A stretch of 51,417 nt of DNA from Shewanella saliphila (GCF_014648295.1 NZ_BMQV01000036.1:1-51417), one strand, 5' to 3'; positions 8,790 to 17,272 are shown, numbered from the stretch's first letter. Notes: generated by a model from the sequence alone, not told the origin. Translations and numbers: made by a program.

Positions 8790-9793
8790 GAATTCAATTG
8801 TAGCGCTCACATTCGATACCCAATACTCAACACCCAACACCCAACACCCAACACTAAGACCAGTCTCCAACACTCACGACCCTGCACACTATCCCCAACG
8901 TTCAATACTCAATCAACATTTACTACGGCATAACGGTATTTCGATAGCGCTTTACAATCGGTTTTGTTTTTCCTGTTAATTGATATCGTGCTTCACGCTA
9001 ACAAAGCTGCAGTTATCTGACAAAGATTAAACGGGGAAGGGGTATTAATAGAATAGTTTGGTCAACTGTACAGTGAGCACTTAATGAGTCGCTTTACTCA
9101 CCTTGAGTTAATCAGTAAATCAAAAATTTTTCTAACAATAAAATGTTACCATTTTGTTGTATATGAAGTGTTATTTTTGGAATGACAAATGAGCTATTTG
9201 GCAAGTGACTTGTGAATGTCAGGCGAAAAACGGATGCATTATTACACTGTTTTTTAGGCATATCGGAGCATGTTAATAAGTGTTTTGAACTATTTATTAA
9301 CATAATTTGAATAAAAATCAGCGTGTAGAATACGTTTAAGTTTATTTGTGAATAAATAATCAGTGGCGCATGCAGACAAAATTGCTGTTTTTTAGTTCAA
9401 ATAATTAATAATTTAATTAAATTTACGTAAGCCGTCATAGATATATTTTGTAATCAATTAGGCTTGTATTGTTGTAAGTGTAAATATTTTGTTTTTTGTC
9501 GATCTTGAATTTGTATTTTTATGGTTTTTTATTTGTATTGTTTTTAATTGATAAAAATAACACAACAATAACAATAGTGGCTATTTTTAGTTATCTATCT
9601 GATTTTTATCGTTAATAAATTAGTCAAATCAATTGTCACTTTTCGTTTTTATTATCATTTTGTTTACGTGTTAGCGTTGTTGACGAAAGGTTTTTTCTTC
9701 ATTAATAATGTATTTGGTAATTGGCTAGGCCGATTATTAATAATTAAAAATATAACAACTTGTTTTATTTAATTCCAAGAATAGGGAGTTTTC
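8790..9793 (+). promoter_or_regulatory. Long AT-rich leader of second TonB receptor, homologous to leader at 4820-5930
   Basis: About 1 kb with no credible gene. It opens with a CA-rich tract, including a short tandem array of AACACCC units (8829-8856), and continues with sequence alignable to the leader of the first receptor. The strongest block is 9291-9459. The part between 9480 and 9780 is very AT-rich, as in the first leader, but lacks the 11-base repeats. The parallel layout (CA-rich tract, conserved core, AT-rich run, receptor) shows that the duplication unit was leader plus gene. Confidence 0.6.
8829..8856 (+). repeat. Heptanucleotide tandem repeat AACACCC, about four units
   Basis: Three exact copies of AACACCC from 8829 are followed by AACACTA. 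Degenerate versions extend to both sides (8811-8905), and a diverged counterpart lies at about 4915-4990 after ndk. Confidence 0.8.
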
Positions 9794-12313
9794 ATGAGTT
9801 CAGTAACATTAACTGCTAAGGCAATACGTCGCAGTTTATTAGCTGTAGCAGCAACAAGTGTCGCAACAACAGGTTTATTTTCTTCTGCTGTTATCGCGGC
9901 AGATGACGAGAAAGTTGAACGCATCGAAGTCACTGGTTCACGTATTCAGCGTCAAGATATGGAAACGGCATCACCTGTAACCGTTATCTCTGCCGAAGCG
10001 ATCCGTGCAGAAGGTTTTACTTCTGTCGATGAGCTGCTTCAGGCTCAAACGTCAATGGCCGGTGCCGCTTTAGGTTCTAGCTCAAACAATGGTTCAGATG
10101 GTGTTGCTCAAGTCGACTTACGTGGTATGGGTTCTCAACGTACGTTAGTGTTGTTAAATGGACGCCGTATGGTGAACTCAGGATCTGGTGCTGACAGCTC
10201 TGTGGATTTGAACTCAATACCCGTGGCAATGATTGCACGCGTTGAGATTTTAAAAGATGGTGCTTCTGCTGTTTATGGTTCAGATGCTATTGCAGGTGTG
10301 GTTAACATCATCACCAAAAAAGATTTCGAAGGATTCCAATTAGACCTTAACGGCAGTACCACTAGCGAAAGCGATGGTGAAACTGCTGAAATAAGTGGCT
10401 TATATGGATTTAATACCGATAGCGGTAACTACACATTTGGTGCGGCTTATTCAAAGCGTGAAGGTGTAATACAATCTGACCGTGATTGGACAGACCCAGG
10501 TTACAGTTCTTATCTTCCAACGGGCTCACTCGATGGCATGGTGCAAGACGGTGCCGGTGGTTGGGAAGAACGCTCAACCGGTTATGATTACACCACGAGC
10601 AGCTACTACCAAACACCAAATGAGCGTTACAGCTTGTTTGCCAATATGGTTCAAGAGTTCGACAACGACATAGTGTTAACCGCTGATGCGCTTTATACCA
10701 AACGTAAATCTGATCAACAGTTAGCACCGCAACCTGCATCAGTCATGCTAGACGTGTGCGATAGTGATTCAGATAGCTCATGTGTCACATTGACCGATGA
10801 GATGACAGAAGCCGGTATTTCAGCTGATGAAACTGGCCGTGTTGAATACCGTCGTCGTATCACCGACGCTGGCCCACGTATTTATTCACAAGATACCGAT
10901 ACCTTCCGTATTTCAGCCGGTCTTGCTGGTGAGCTTGATATTAATAATGGTATGAACTGGGATGTCGCATACACCTACGGTAAGAACAAAGCAGAATCTA
11001 GTGTTGCAAACTCAATCAATGCGACAAACTTGTCTGAGTCAGTTTATGCAAATCAAGATGCCTGGTTCAGCGGCGATGCATTAACAACGGAGATTGTTGA
11101 TGACATCAGCTATACCGACAATGCAGATGGTGGTAATGAACAACATGTATTCTCTGCGGGTCTAAACGGCGATTTATTTGATGTGAGCGCGGGTACAGTT
11201 GCGTTTGCGATTGGTGCTGAATACCGTTATGAAAGTGGTTATTACAACCCAGATCCAGTTACTGTTGCCGGTGATAGCACGGCTGCACAGCAAGATGCAA
11301 CAGACGGCAATTACGATGTAATCTCGGTTTTCCAGGAAGTGAGCGTTCCGTTCACTGATAAGCTAACCGGTGAATTTGCATTACGTTATGACGATTACTC
11401 TACATTTGGTAAAGCATCAACGTGGAAAGTCGGCCTAACCTATGAAGCTACCGATGATTTAATGCTTCGTGGTGTTGCTGCAACAGGTTTCCGTGCGCCT
11501 AGTATCAGCGAGCTATATGGTGGAGACACGGGTTCATACGATTATTTGGAAGACCCATGGGGTAATGAAGAAGATTCACAAATCTTGGTTCGTTATACTT
11601 CAGATGAAGACTTACAAGCAGAAGAGTCAGACTCTTATACAGCGGGTTTAGTTTACTCACCAAGTTACGTTGAAGGTTTATCGTTAACAGTTGATTACTG
11701 GCGCTTCAAAGTCACTAATGCGATTACTCGTTTAGATGTGCAAGCGGGTCTAGATGCTTGTTATGCGGATGCCTCATCTTCATCGTGCGAAACCTTTAAT
11801 ATTGGTTCAAATGGTGATTTAAGCAATCTGACTAGCTCGCTAACCAACGTGGGTAGCCAAGACACCAGTGGTATCGACTTTAATTTAGCATACAGCTTCA
11901 GTGCATTAACGTTAGATTGGAAAATCAACAACGATACCACCTACTTGCTGAACTTTGAGCAAGAAGGCATTGATTACACCAATATGATTGACGGTAACTT
12001 TGGTGCTTATGCTGAAGTGCGTAACAACTTCAATATCCAAGCCGGTCAGGATGATTGGAACGTCATGTATTCGAACCGTTATATCGGTGAAATGGAAGAC
12101 CTAAGTACGGGCGACGATGTTGATGCAGTGCTTTATCACAACATTGCCGGTACTTACCATGTGTCTGAAATGATTACCTTAAGTGCAGGTGTGAAAAACA
12201 TTACTGACGAAGAGCCATCAAGTGTTTCAAATGGTAGCGATGGTGGTACGGTACCAGAAGTGTATGACACTGTGGGTCGCCAATATTACGGTGGTGTCAG
12301 CGTTAAGTTTTAA
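9794..12313 (+). CDS. TonB-dependent outer-membrane receptor (paralogue 2)
   Basis: An 839-residue TonB-dependent receptor, paralogous to the one at 5931. Seen: a signal peptide ending around SSAVIAA, VERIEVTGSRI as TonB box region, a plug with QVDLRGMGSQRTLVLLNGRRMVNSG and VEILKDGASAVYGSDAIAGVVNIITKK, and a beta-barrel ending VSVKF with terminal phenylalanine. GFRAPSISELYGG and LSAGVKNITDEEPSSVS are typical barrel motifs. The ligand is unknown, and barrel sequences differ more between the two paralogues than plugs do, so ligands may differ. The RBS GGGAG lies five bases before ATG 9794. A strong hairpin terminator follows, shared with the convergent gene. Confidence 0.95.
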   Translation: MSSVTLTAKAIRRSLLAVAATSVATTGLFSSAVIAADDEKVERIEVTGSRIQRQDMETASPVTVISAEAIRAEGFTSVDELLQAQTSMAGAALGSSSNNGSDGVAQVDLRGMGSQRTLVLLNGRRMVNSGSGADSSVDLNSIPVAMIARVEILKDGASAVYGSDAIAGVVNIITKKDFEGFQLDLNGSTTSESDGETAEISGLYGFNTDSGNYTFGAAYSKREGVIQSDRDWTDPGYSSYLPTGSLDGMVQDGAGGWEERSTGYDYTTSSYYQTPNERYSLFANMVQEFDNDIVLTADALYTKRKSDQQLAPQPASVMLDVCDSDSDSSCVTLTDEMTEAGISADETGRVEYRRRITDAGPRIYSQDTDTFRISAGLAGELDINNGMNWDVAYTYGKNKAESSVANSINATNLSESVYANQDAWFSGDALTTEIVDDISYTDNADGGNEQHVFSAGLNGDLFDVSAGTVAFAIGAEYRYESGYYNPDPVTVAGDSTAAQQDATDGNYDVISVFQEVSVPFTDKLTGEFALRYDDYSTFGKASTWKVGLTYEATDDLMLRGVAATGFRAPSISELYGGDTGSYDYLEDPWGNEEDSQILVRYTSDEDLQAEESDSYTAGLVYSPSYVEGLSLTVDYWRFKVTNAITRLDVQAGLDACYADASSSSCETFNIGSNGDLSNLTSSLTNVGSQDTSGIDFNLAYSFSALTLDWKINNDTTYLLNFEQEGIDYTNMIDGNFGAYAEVRNNFNIQAGQDDWNVMYSNRYIGEMEDLSTGDDVDAVLYHNIAGTYHVSEMITLSAGVKNITDEEPSSVSNGSDGGTVPEVYDTVGRQYYGGVSVKF

Positions 12314-12350
12314 TTAATACCTAAATAGTGCCCATCGGCCACTGAAAGAC

Positions 12351-12378
12351 AAAAAGCCTGCATCGCTGCAGGCTTTTT
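12351..12378. terminator. Bidirectional terminator between TonB receptor 2 and DksA-like gene
   Basis: AAAAAGCCTGCA and TGCAGGCTTTTT form a 12-pair stem with T runs on both strands. It serves the convergent genes on either side. Confidence 0.93.
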
Positions 12379-12398
12379 ATTTGGCTGTAATATCAGAC

Positions 12399-12764
12399 CT
12401 AATGACTTAAGCGTAATTCAAGGCGATGCTCATTCATATATTTACGCTGACAACTTGCACAGCGCTGCTCTGTTGGTTCATTAATTAATCGACTCATTTC
12501 GATTTCCATTTCACAATCTGAGCATAACCCGTACAAGCCTAATTCTAATTGGCATAAGGCAGCATCGAGTTTCATTAGCTGAGTAAACAATTCCGTATTC
12601 GCAAGCTTAACTTTCGGCATAAAATCAATAATATCTCCAAGAATTGCTGTTTTTACAAGCTCTGCAGAGTCAGGAGAGACATCTTTGATAATAAGCAATA
12701 GTTCACGACGAAGCTTGAGCTCAAGCTGTTGTAATTTTTGCTGTATGTCCTGGTGGTTGTGCAA
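12399..12764 (-). CDS. DksA/TraR-type C4 zinc-finger protein
   Basis: A 121-residue protein with a coiled-coil-like N-terminal half (LQQLELKLRRELLLI...) and a C-terminal zinc finger, CSDC then CASC separated by about 17 residues, the DksA/TraR pattern. Family members bind in the RNA polymerase secondary channel and alter initiation. True DksA is about 150 residues with a conserved coiled-coil tip, so this is a shorter paralogue of unverified function. The only in-frame start near the conserved region is TTG at 12764, with AAAGG nine bases upstream on the minus strand. It is transcribed towards the bidirectional terminator at 12351. Confidence 0.8.
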   Translation of the reverse strand: MHNHQDIQQKLQQLELKLRRELLLIIKDVSPDSAELVKTAILGDIIDFMPKVKLANTELFTQLMKLDAALCQLELGLYGLCSDCEMEIEMSRLINEPTEQRCASCQRKYMNEHRLELRLSH

Positions 12765-12904
12765 CGGAGGTAACCTTTACTGATAATGTCACTAGAAATT
12801 ATATTCTAAGCACAAAAAATCTGCAGGTTATGACTAAGATCAATTCTATGGAAGATTTTTCAATTCAGGCCCTAATAAGCCTAGTAGCCTGAGTGAAAGC
12901 ACCA

Positions 12905-13849
12905 TTAGCGTAAGGTTTGATGTGCGTGCTGCAGTACCTTGACGATTTCTTCAGTGGTTTTAAATACCCGTAATTCACGAAATAGAGCATCGGCTTCAGG
13001 GTATTGACGATTCAAATAACTAAACCACTGCTTTATCCGTGAAGGATAATAATCAGACTTACGTCCAATAAGCTCTTTTTCAGTGTAATTCATTAATAAT
13101 GTGAGCGTTTCGAGCCAGGTATAGGGGGCGGCGCCGGTTTTGATGGTGTCACCTAAATTGGGTAACGAAATTGCCCCGCGGCCAATCATCACACTGTCAC
13201 AACCCGTCACATCCATGCACCGCTGTGCGTCAGCGGCATTCCAAATTTCGCCATTAGCAATAACCGGGATAGGCAAACGTTTACGCACTTCGGTGATGTA
13301 TTCCCAATAAGCAGGTGGTTTATAGCCGTCAGTTTTGCTGCGGGCATGAATGGCCAGTTCTGTAGCGCCGGCCTCATATACGGCTAAGGCGTTTTCCATA
13401 AACAGAGATTTATCTTCGTAGCCTAAGCGTATCTTAGCGGTGACCGGTTGCTCGCTTGGCACTGCGTCGCGCATGGCTTTAACGATGTTATGAATATTTT
13501 CAGGATACTGCAGTAATACCGCGCCACCTTTACTCTTGTTAACCGTTTTAGCCGGGCAACCAAAGTTAGCGTCAACGCCATTAGAGCCCAGTTCAATGGC
13601 TCTTATTGCATTTTGCGCCATCCAATCAGGTTCTTGTCCGAGTAATTGCACCCTTACAGGCGTGCCAGCTGGAGTCAGTCCGTCATTAAGCAACTCTGGG
13701 CATAATTTATAAAAGACTTTTTCGGGTAATAACTGATTAACCACCCGCACAAACTCTGTGACTACTAAGTCAAACGGGTTAATGGCAGATAAAATATCAC
13801 GCATATGGTCATCAACCACACCTTCCATCGGAGCTAAAATTACGCGCAC
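12905..13849 (-). CDS. dusC: tRNA-dihydrouridine(16) synthase DusC
   Basis: A 314-residue FMN enzyme that reduces uridine 16 in the tRNA D-loop using NADPH. Near-diagnostic segments: MRVILAPMEGVVDDHMRDIL, VVTEFVRVVNQLLPEKVF, VRVQLLGQ, FGCPAKTVNKSKGGAVLL with the catalytic cysteine, IPVIANGEIWNAADAQRCM and MIGRGAISLPNL. These match DusC rather than DusA or DusB. The start is GTG 13849, with AAGGTG upstream on the minus strand. It lies 140 bases upstream of the DksA-like gene in the same direction; no terminator between them is clear. Confidence 0.95.
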   Translation of the reverse strand: MRVILAPMEGVVDDHMRDILSAINPFDLVVTEFVRVVNQLLPEKVFYKLCPELLNDGLTPAGTPVRVQLLGQEPDWMAQNAIRAIELGSNGVDANFGCPAKTVNKSKGGAVLLQYPENIHNIVKAMRDAVPSEQPVTAKIRLGYEDKSLFMENALAVYEAGATELAIHARSKTDGYKPPAYWEYITEVRKRLPIPVIANGEIWNAADAQRCMDVTGCDSVMIGRGAISLPNLGDTIKTGAAPYTWLETLTLLMNYTEKELIGRKSDYYPSRIKQWFSYLNRQYPEADALFRELRVFKTTEEIVKVLQHAHQTLR

Positions 13850-14201
13850 AATACACCTTACTGAATAAAAAAGTGCGCTATTTTACCGTGTTTAATTCGC
13901 GATAGCAGCATCGTTAACATGATTAAAAAGGGTTAGGTGTTTAATTTCAATTATATTATTGATTAATAGATTAATTAATCATGGTGATCAGGTTTGTTAA
14001 TAGTGTGTTACTGGTATGTCTGTAGTCTTTTTTGTGTTAATTTTACGCGTTCCTAGCAAGGATTGCTTACAATAAGAGTGATTTTTTTCACATTTTTTCA
14101 TTTCTTTTGAAATTAATTTTACATACTGCAGGTCTTTTTAACCAAGCCGGCAATGATGTTGGTCACCAATACATAATCAAAACACGAGGAAGACAATAAT
14201 T
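13850..14201 (+). promoter_or_regulatory. AT-rich intergenic region upstream of RiPP operon
   Basis: About 350 bases between divergent dusC and the RiPP precursor gene. It must hold promoters for both, but I cannot place them with confidence. A 12-base palindrome GATTAATTAATC lies at 13969-13980. The ribosome binding site GAGGAAG stands shortly before ATG 14202. No copper-regulator (CueR) or Fur box was recognised. Confidence 0.4.
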
Positions 14202-14630
14202 ATGAACTCTATCAAACAAACTACTGTAGCTGTTGCGTTAGGTGCTGTTGTGATGACTGCTGGCTTTTCTGCTGAAGTACAAGCTAACCCATTTGGATTC
14301 GAACAATTAACCGCTGGCTATCAATTAGATGGTGGCGAAGGTAAGTGCGGTGAAGGTAAATGCGGTGGCGACATGAAAAAGTCTGCTGAAAAAGCCAAAG
14401 AAGGTAAATGCGGCGAAGGCAAATGTGGTGGCGACATGAAAAAGTCTGCTGAAAAAGCAGTAGAAGGTAAATGCGGTGAAGGCAAATGCGGCGGCGACAT
14501 GAAAAAGTCTGCTGAGAAAGCAGTAGAAGGAAAATGTGGTGAAGGCAAATGCGGTGGCGACATGAAAAAGTCTGCTGAAAAAGCCAAAGAAGGTAAGTGT
14601 GGTGAAGGTAAATGTGGTGGTCAGAAGTAA
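14202..14630 (+). CDS. RiPP precursor of HvfA/oxazolin type with ten EGKCG motifs
   Basis: A 142-residue precursor. Residues 1-28 are a signal peptide (cut after VQA). Residues 46-142 are a 21-residue repeat, EGKCGEGKCGGDMKKSAEKAK or V, in four full copies plus a final EGKCGEGKCGGQK. Every cysteine (ten) sits in EGKCG, the motif that in the Haemophilus HvfA precursor is converted to copper-binding oxazolone/thioamide groups. The next genes encode the two partner proteins needed for that chemistry (DUF692 and DUF2063), so the same modification is a strong inference. The product is likely periplasmic or secreted and involved in copper handling. A hairpin separates it from the enzyme genes and should favour precursor expression. 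Confidence 0.9.
   Translation: MNSIKQTTVAVALGAVVMTAGFSAEVQANPFGFEQLTAGYQLDGGEGKCGEGKCGGDMKKSAEKAKEGKCGEGKCGGDMKKSAEKAVEGKCGEGKCGGDMKKSAEKAVEGKCGEGKCGGDMKKSAEKAKEGKCGEGKCGGQK
14337..14627 (+). repeat. 63-base in-frame tandem repeat inside RiPP precursor gene
   Basis: Units start at 14337, 14400, 14463 and 14526, with a partial unit from 14589. They differ mainly at synonymous third positions and at the last codon (Lys or Val), which points to recent expansion and possible copy-number variation among strains. Confidence 0.95.
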
Positions 14631-14682
14631 CCCATTATAAGTTGATCATAAGCATTTGATAATGCTCATGCTTATCTGACAC

Positions 14683-14714
14683 AATTAAGGCCTGAGTTTC
14701 AGGCCTTAATTTTA
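14683..14714 (+). terminator. Strong hairpin between RiPP precursor and maturation genes
   Basis: A 13-base arm AATTAAGGCCTGA (14683-14695) pairs perfectly with TCAGGCCTTAATT (14699-14711) and is followed by TTATC. It acts as a terminator or attenuator and likely gives more precursor than enzyme mRNA. Confidence 0.85.
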
Positions 14715-14742
14715 TCTCAGTTTTATGGTTTAAGGACGCATT

Positions 14743-15591
14743 ATGTCAAATGTGCAACACCCCCCACTTAATCAAGCCAGTGTTGGTTTAGGCCTGCGCC
14801 GTGAAATGCTTGATGAGTTTTGCCAGCATGTGCCGCCGGCGATTAACTTTTTTGAGGTTGCACCAGAAAATTGGATGACTTTAGGTGGCAAGTTTGCACG
14901 TCAGTTTAGGCAGTTAACTGAGCAGCATCGATTTTTTTGCCATGGGTTGTCGTTATCAATTGGAAGCCCTGAAGCGCTAGATACTCAATTTATTAAACAG
15001 GTTAAGCAATTTTTAGACAGCCATAATATAGAAGTGTATTCAGAACATTTAAGTTATTGTTCGGGTGCAGGGCATATGTACGACTTGATGCCCATTCCTT
15101 TTACAGATGAAGCCGTAACCCATACCGCTAGGCGGATTAACCAAGTCGAAGACATCCTCGAGCGTCCGTTTATTCTTGAAAACGTGTCTTTTTATGCCGC
15201 TCCCGGTGCGCAAATGAGCGAGCAAGCCTTTGTGAATGCTGTGCTGCAAGAAGCTGACTGCAAACTGCTACTCGATGTGAACAATATTTACGTTAATGCG
15301 ATAAATCATCAATATGATGCCAGTGCATTTTTGGCGGCGATGCCGAGCGAACGTATTGCCTATTTACATATTGCTGGCCATTACGAAGAAGCGGCTGACT
15401 TAATGGTTGATACCCATGGTGCTGATGTGATTGATCCTGTGTGGGCGCTATTGCAACAATGTTATCAACTACATGGCGTGCATCCGACTTTGTTAGAGCG
15501 AGATTTTAATATTCCTAAAACTGAAGTGTTATTAAACGAAATCAATCAAATTCATCAATATCAACACGCTGCACTTAGCGGGACTAAGTAA
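14743..15591 (+). CDS. Multinuclear non-heme iron oxidase (MNIO, DUF692; HvfB/BufB type)
   Basis: A 282-residue DUF692 TIM-barrel protein. Candidate metal ligands typical of the family are visible in order: histidine 67 in FFCHGLSLSIG, ENVSFY, LDVNNIYVNA, HIAGHYEE, VDTHGADV and LLERDFNIP. MNIO enzymes use two or three iron ions and O2 to rearrange cysteines of RiPP precursors into oxazolone/thioamide or thiooxazole groups. Its place between an EGKCG-repeat precursor and a DUF2063 gene makes it the maturase of this operon. It has no signal peptide, so modification would be cytoplasmic before export. ATG 14743 follows AAGGACGC. It precedes the partner gene by 45 bases. Confidence 0.93.
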   Translation: MSNVQHPPLNQASVGLGLRREMLDEFCQHVPPAINFFEVAPENWMTLGGKFARQFRQLTEQHRFFCHGLSLSIGSPEALDTQFIKQVKQFLDSHNIEVYSEHLSYCSGAGHMYDLMPIPFTDEAVTHTARRINQVEDILERPFILENVSFYAAPGAQMSEQAFVNAVLQEADCKLLLDVNNIYVNAINHQYDASAFLAAMPSERIAYLHIAGHYEEAADLMVDTHGADVIDPVWALLQQCYQLHGVHPTLLERDFNIPKTEVLLNEINQIHQYQHAALSGTK

Positions 15592-15636
15592 GCGTTGAGC
15601 TTCATTGACACTTAATCAGTAATTTAAGGACACATT

Positions 15637-16395
15637 ATGGGATTTACTGAAGTACAGCAGCAGTTTATGGATTACATTCGCGACCCCAGTTTACCTATGC
15701 CGGAGGGGATTGAACCGCGGCGGATGAAGGTGTATCGAGATTTATTTTTTAATAATATCTCAGGATTTGTTGCCAGTGCCTTTCCGGTATTAAAAAGCTT
15801 GTATCACGATGATAAATGGCAGGCTCTCGTACAGCAATTTTTTGCCACACATGACTGCAAAACCCCAATATTTGTCGAAATAGCGGGAGAGTTTTTGGCA
15901 TTTTTACAACATGAATATCAATTAACAGAAGATGACCCTGTGTTTATGTTGCAGCTTGCACATTATGAATGGTTAGAATTATGCGCTGCTGTTGCACCTG
16001 ATATTGCTCCGTCACAACAGCTCTATGGTGACGATGTTCAACAGCATGACTTATGCTTAGCGCCGAGTGCAAAGGTGGCTCAATATGCCTTTGATGTGCA
16101 ACATATTAGTGTTGACTATCAACCAATAGAGCCAACAGAACAGGCCAACTTTTTTTGCGTATATCGTGATGTTCATGACGAAGTGGCCTTTTTACAATTA
16201 ACGCCATTAAGTGCACAAGTGTTAGCGTATATAGAACAAATATCACAAGTTCAACGGGTTAACATAGATATCATTGTTGAGTGGCTGGCAGAACATTATC
16301 CGCAAATGTCGGCGGAATCACTGTTATCTGGTTGTATACCGCTATTACAACAGTTAGCACAAAAAGGCATTATTGTTGCCGCTAACCCAGCGTAA
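15637..16395 (+). CDS. DUF2063 RiPP recognition/partner protein (HvfC/BufC type)
   Basis: A 252-residue protein. The N-terminal half (about residues 8-110) has the DUF2063 pattern: QQFMDYIRDP, RMKVYRDLFFNNISGFVASAFPVLKSL, and HYEWLELCAAVA. Databases often call it a putative DNA-binding domain, but in MNIO operons it binds the precursor and presents it to the oxidase. The C-terminal half (about 150-250) resembles a winged-helix or RRE-like fold and is less clear. The RBS AAGGACAC precedes ATG 15637. It is the last recognisable gene of the RiPP operon; the DoxX gene common in related operons is not present downstream. Confidence 0.88.
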   Translation: MGFTEVQQQFMDYIRDPSLPMPEGIEPRRMKVYRDLFFNNISGFVASAFPVLKSLYHDDKWQALVQQFFATHDCKTPIFVEIAGEFLAFLQHEYQLTEDDPVFMLQLAHYEWLELCAAVAPDIAPSQQLYGDDVQQHDLCLAPSAKVAQYAFDVQHISVDYQPIEPTEQANFFCVYRDVHDEVAFLQLTPLSAQVLAYIEQISQVQRVNIDIIVEWLAEHYPQMSAESLLSGCIPLLQQLAQKGIIVAANPA

Positions 16396-16567
16396 TAGGC
16401 TTATAAAATTTAAGGTTTTTATTTTATTAATATGTGTCTAAAATAAGCCACTTTTTGTGATATACCTCACGTAAAAAGCTTGTGTCTTCCTATTAAATAA
16501 TGTGGTTAACGCAATACATTTACCGAGCCATTACCGTCACAATATCACCTTACATTTAGGAATTATC

Positions 16568-16687
16568 ATGAGTCAGCCGTTTAAAGACCCGTTTAACATC
16601 TTTTATTTCATTGGTTTTATTTTGGTTTTATTGATTCCAACGTTGCCAGCGACGCTTTCATGGTTGAAAGTAACAGGTCTAATTTAA
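16568..16687 (+). CDS. Small single-pass membrane protein, 39 residues
   Basis: A short open frame with a convincing start: ATG 16568 is preceded by TTAGGA. The protein is MSQPFKDPFNIF followed by a hydrophobic helix of about 20 residues (YFIGFILVLLIPTLPATLSW) and a short polar tail. I do not recognise the family. It lies 172 bases after the DUF2063 gene and is followed by a strong terminator, so it is either the tail of the RiPP transcript or a separate small gene. Nothing in the sequence fixes its function. Confidence 0.55.
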   Translation: MSQPFKDPFNIFYFIGFILVLLIPTLPATLSWLKVTGLI

Positions 16688-16727
16688 CGCTCACTTCAGG
16701 TTAATTTGTAATGATATTGCCTTATTA

Positions 16728-16753
16728 AACCACTCTGATAGAGTGGTTTTTTG
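16728..16753 (+). terminator. Rho-independent terminator before ybaN
   Basis: AAACCACTCT and GAGTGGTTT enclose GATA, followed by TTTTTG. Confidence 0.9.
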
Positions 16754-16771
16754 TTTTAGGCGAGGACACCA

Positions 16772-17137
16772 ATGGCGTTAAGACGTGGTTTTTTTCTTAT
16801 TATTGGCTTATGCAGCTTGGTATTAGGTTTAATCGGTATTGCATTGCCGTTATTACCTACAGTGCCATTTATTTTATTGTCTGCTTTTTGCTTTGCGCGC
16901 TCAAATGACCGCTTGCACAATTGGTTAGTGACTCACCCCTGGTTTGCTGAGGGCATTCATCAATGGCAATCCAAACGCGCGTTGAGTCGACCACTGAAGA
17001 AAAAAGCCATGATAATGAGTGCTCTTAGCTTTTGTATTAGTATCATTATTGTGCCGCTGGTGTGGGTTAAAATTATGCTGCTTTGCATGATGCTCGTTTT
17101 ATTATTTTTTTTGTGGCAGATCCCAGAGTTAGAATAA
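16772..17137 (+). CDS. ybaN: YbaN family inner-membrane protein (DUF454)
   Basis: A 121-residue membrane protein of the DUF454 family: RGFFLIIGLCSLVLGLIGIALPLLPTVPFILLSAFCFARSNDRLHNWLVTHPWF is the family N-terminal signature, with two helices followed by two more hydrophobic segments near residues 72-116. Function is unknown. It stands directly upstream of apt as ybaN does in E. coli, supporting the name. The RBS is GCGAGGA before ATG 16772. The hairpin at 17211-17240 separates it from apt. Confidence 0.9.
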   Translation: MALRRGFFLIIGLCSLVLGLIGIALPLLPTVPFILLSAFCFARSNDRLHNWLVTHPWFAEGIHQWQSKRALSRPLKKKAMIMSALSFCISIIIVPLVWVKIMLLCMMLVLLFFLWQIPELE

Positions 17138-17210
17138 TAAATCAGCAGTTAATGCATGACAGTTGCAACTGAATTGAAACGGGCATAAGATCAAAGCAGA
17201 ATTTTTACCA

Positions 17211-17240
17211 GAGTCCACCCATAACGTGGACTTTTTTATT
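17211..17240 (+). terminator. Rho-independent terminator between ybaN and apt
   Basis: GAGTCCAC and GTGGACTT enclose CCATAAC, followed by TTTTT. Confidence 0.85.
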
Positions 17241-17272
17241 GCGTAATCACTTTTAAACAGAGTTAACTTATT

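Noticed and set aside
9112..9303. Minus-strand open frame of 63 codons in the second leader
   Set aside because: The homologous stretch of the first leader does not preserve the frame, and no start signal is present.
10410..10739. Minus-strand open frame of 109 codons inside receptor 2
   Set aside because: It lies within a clear TonB receptor gene; composition and lack of a ribosome binding site indicate a shadow frame.
14321..14587. Minus-strand open frame of 88 codons opposite the RiPP precursor
   Set aside because: It is the mirror of the 63-base repeats and lacks a start signal.
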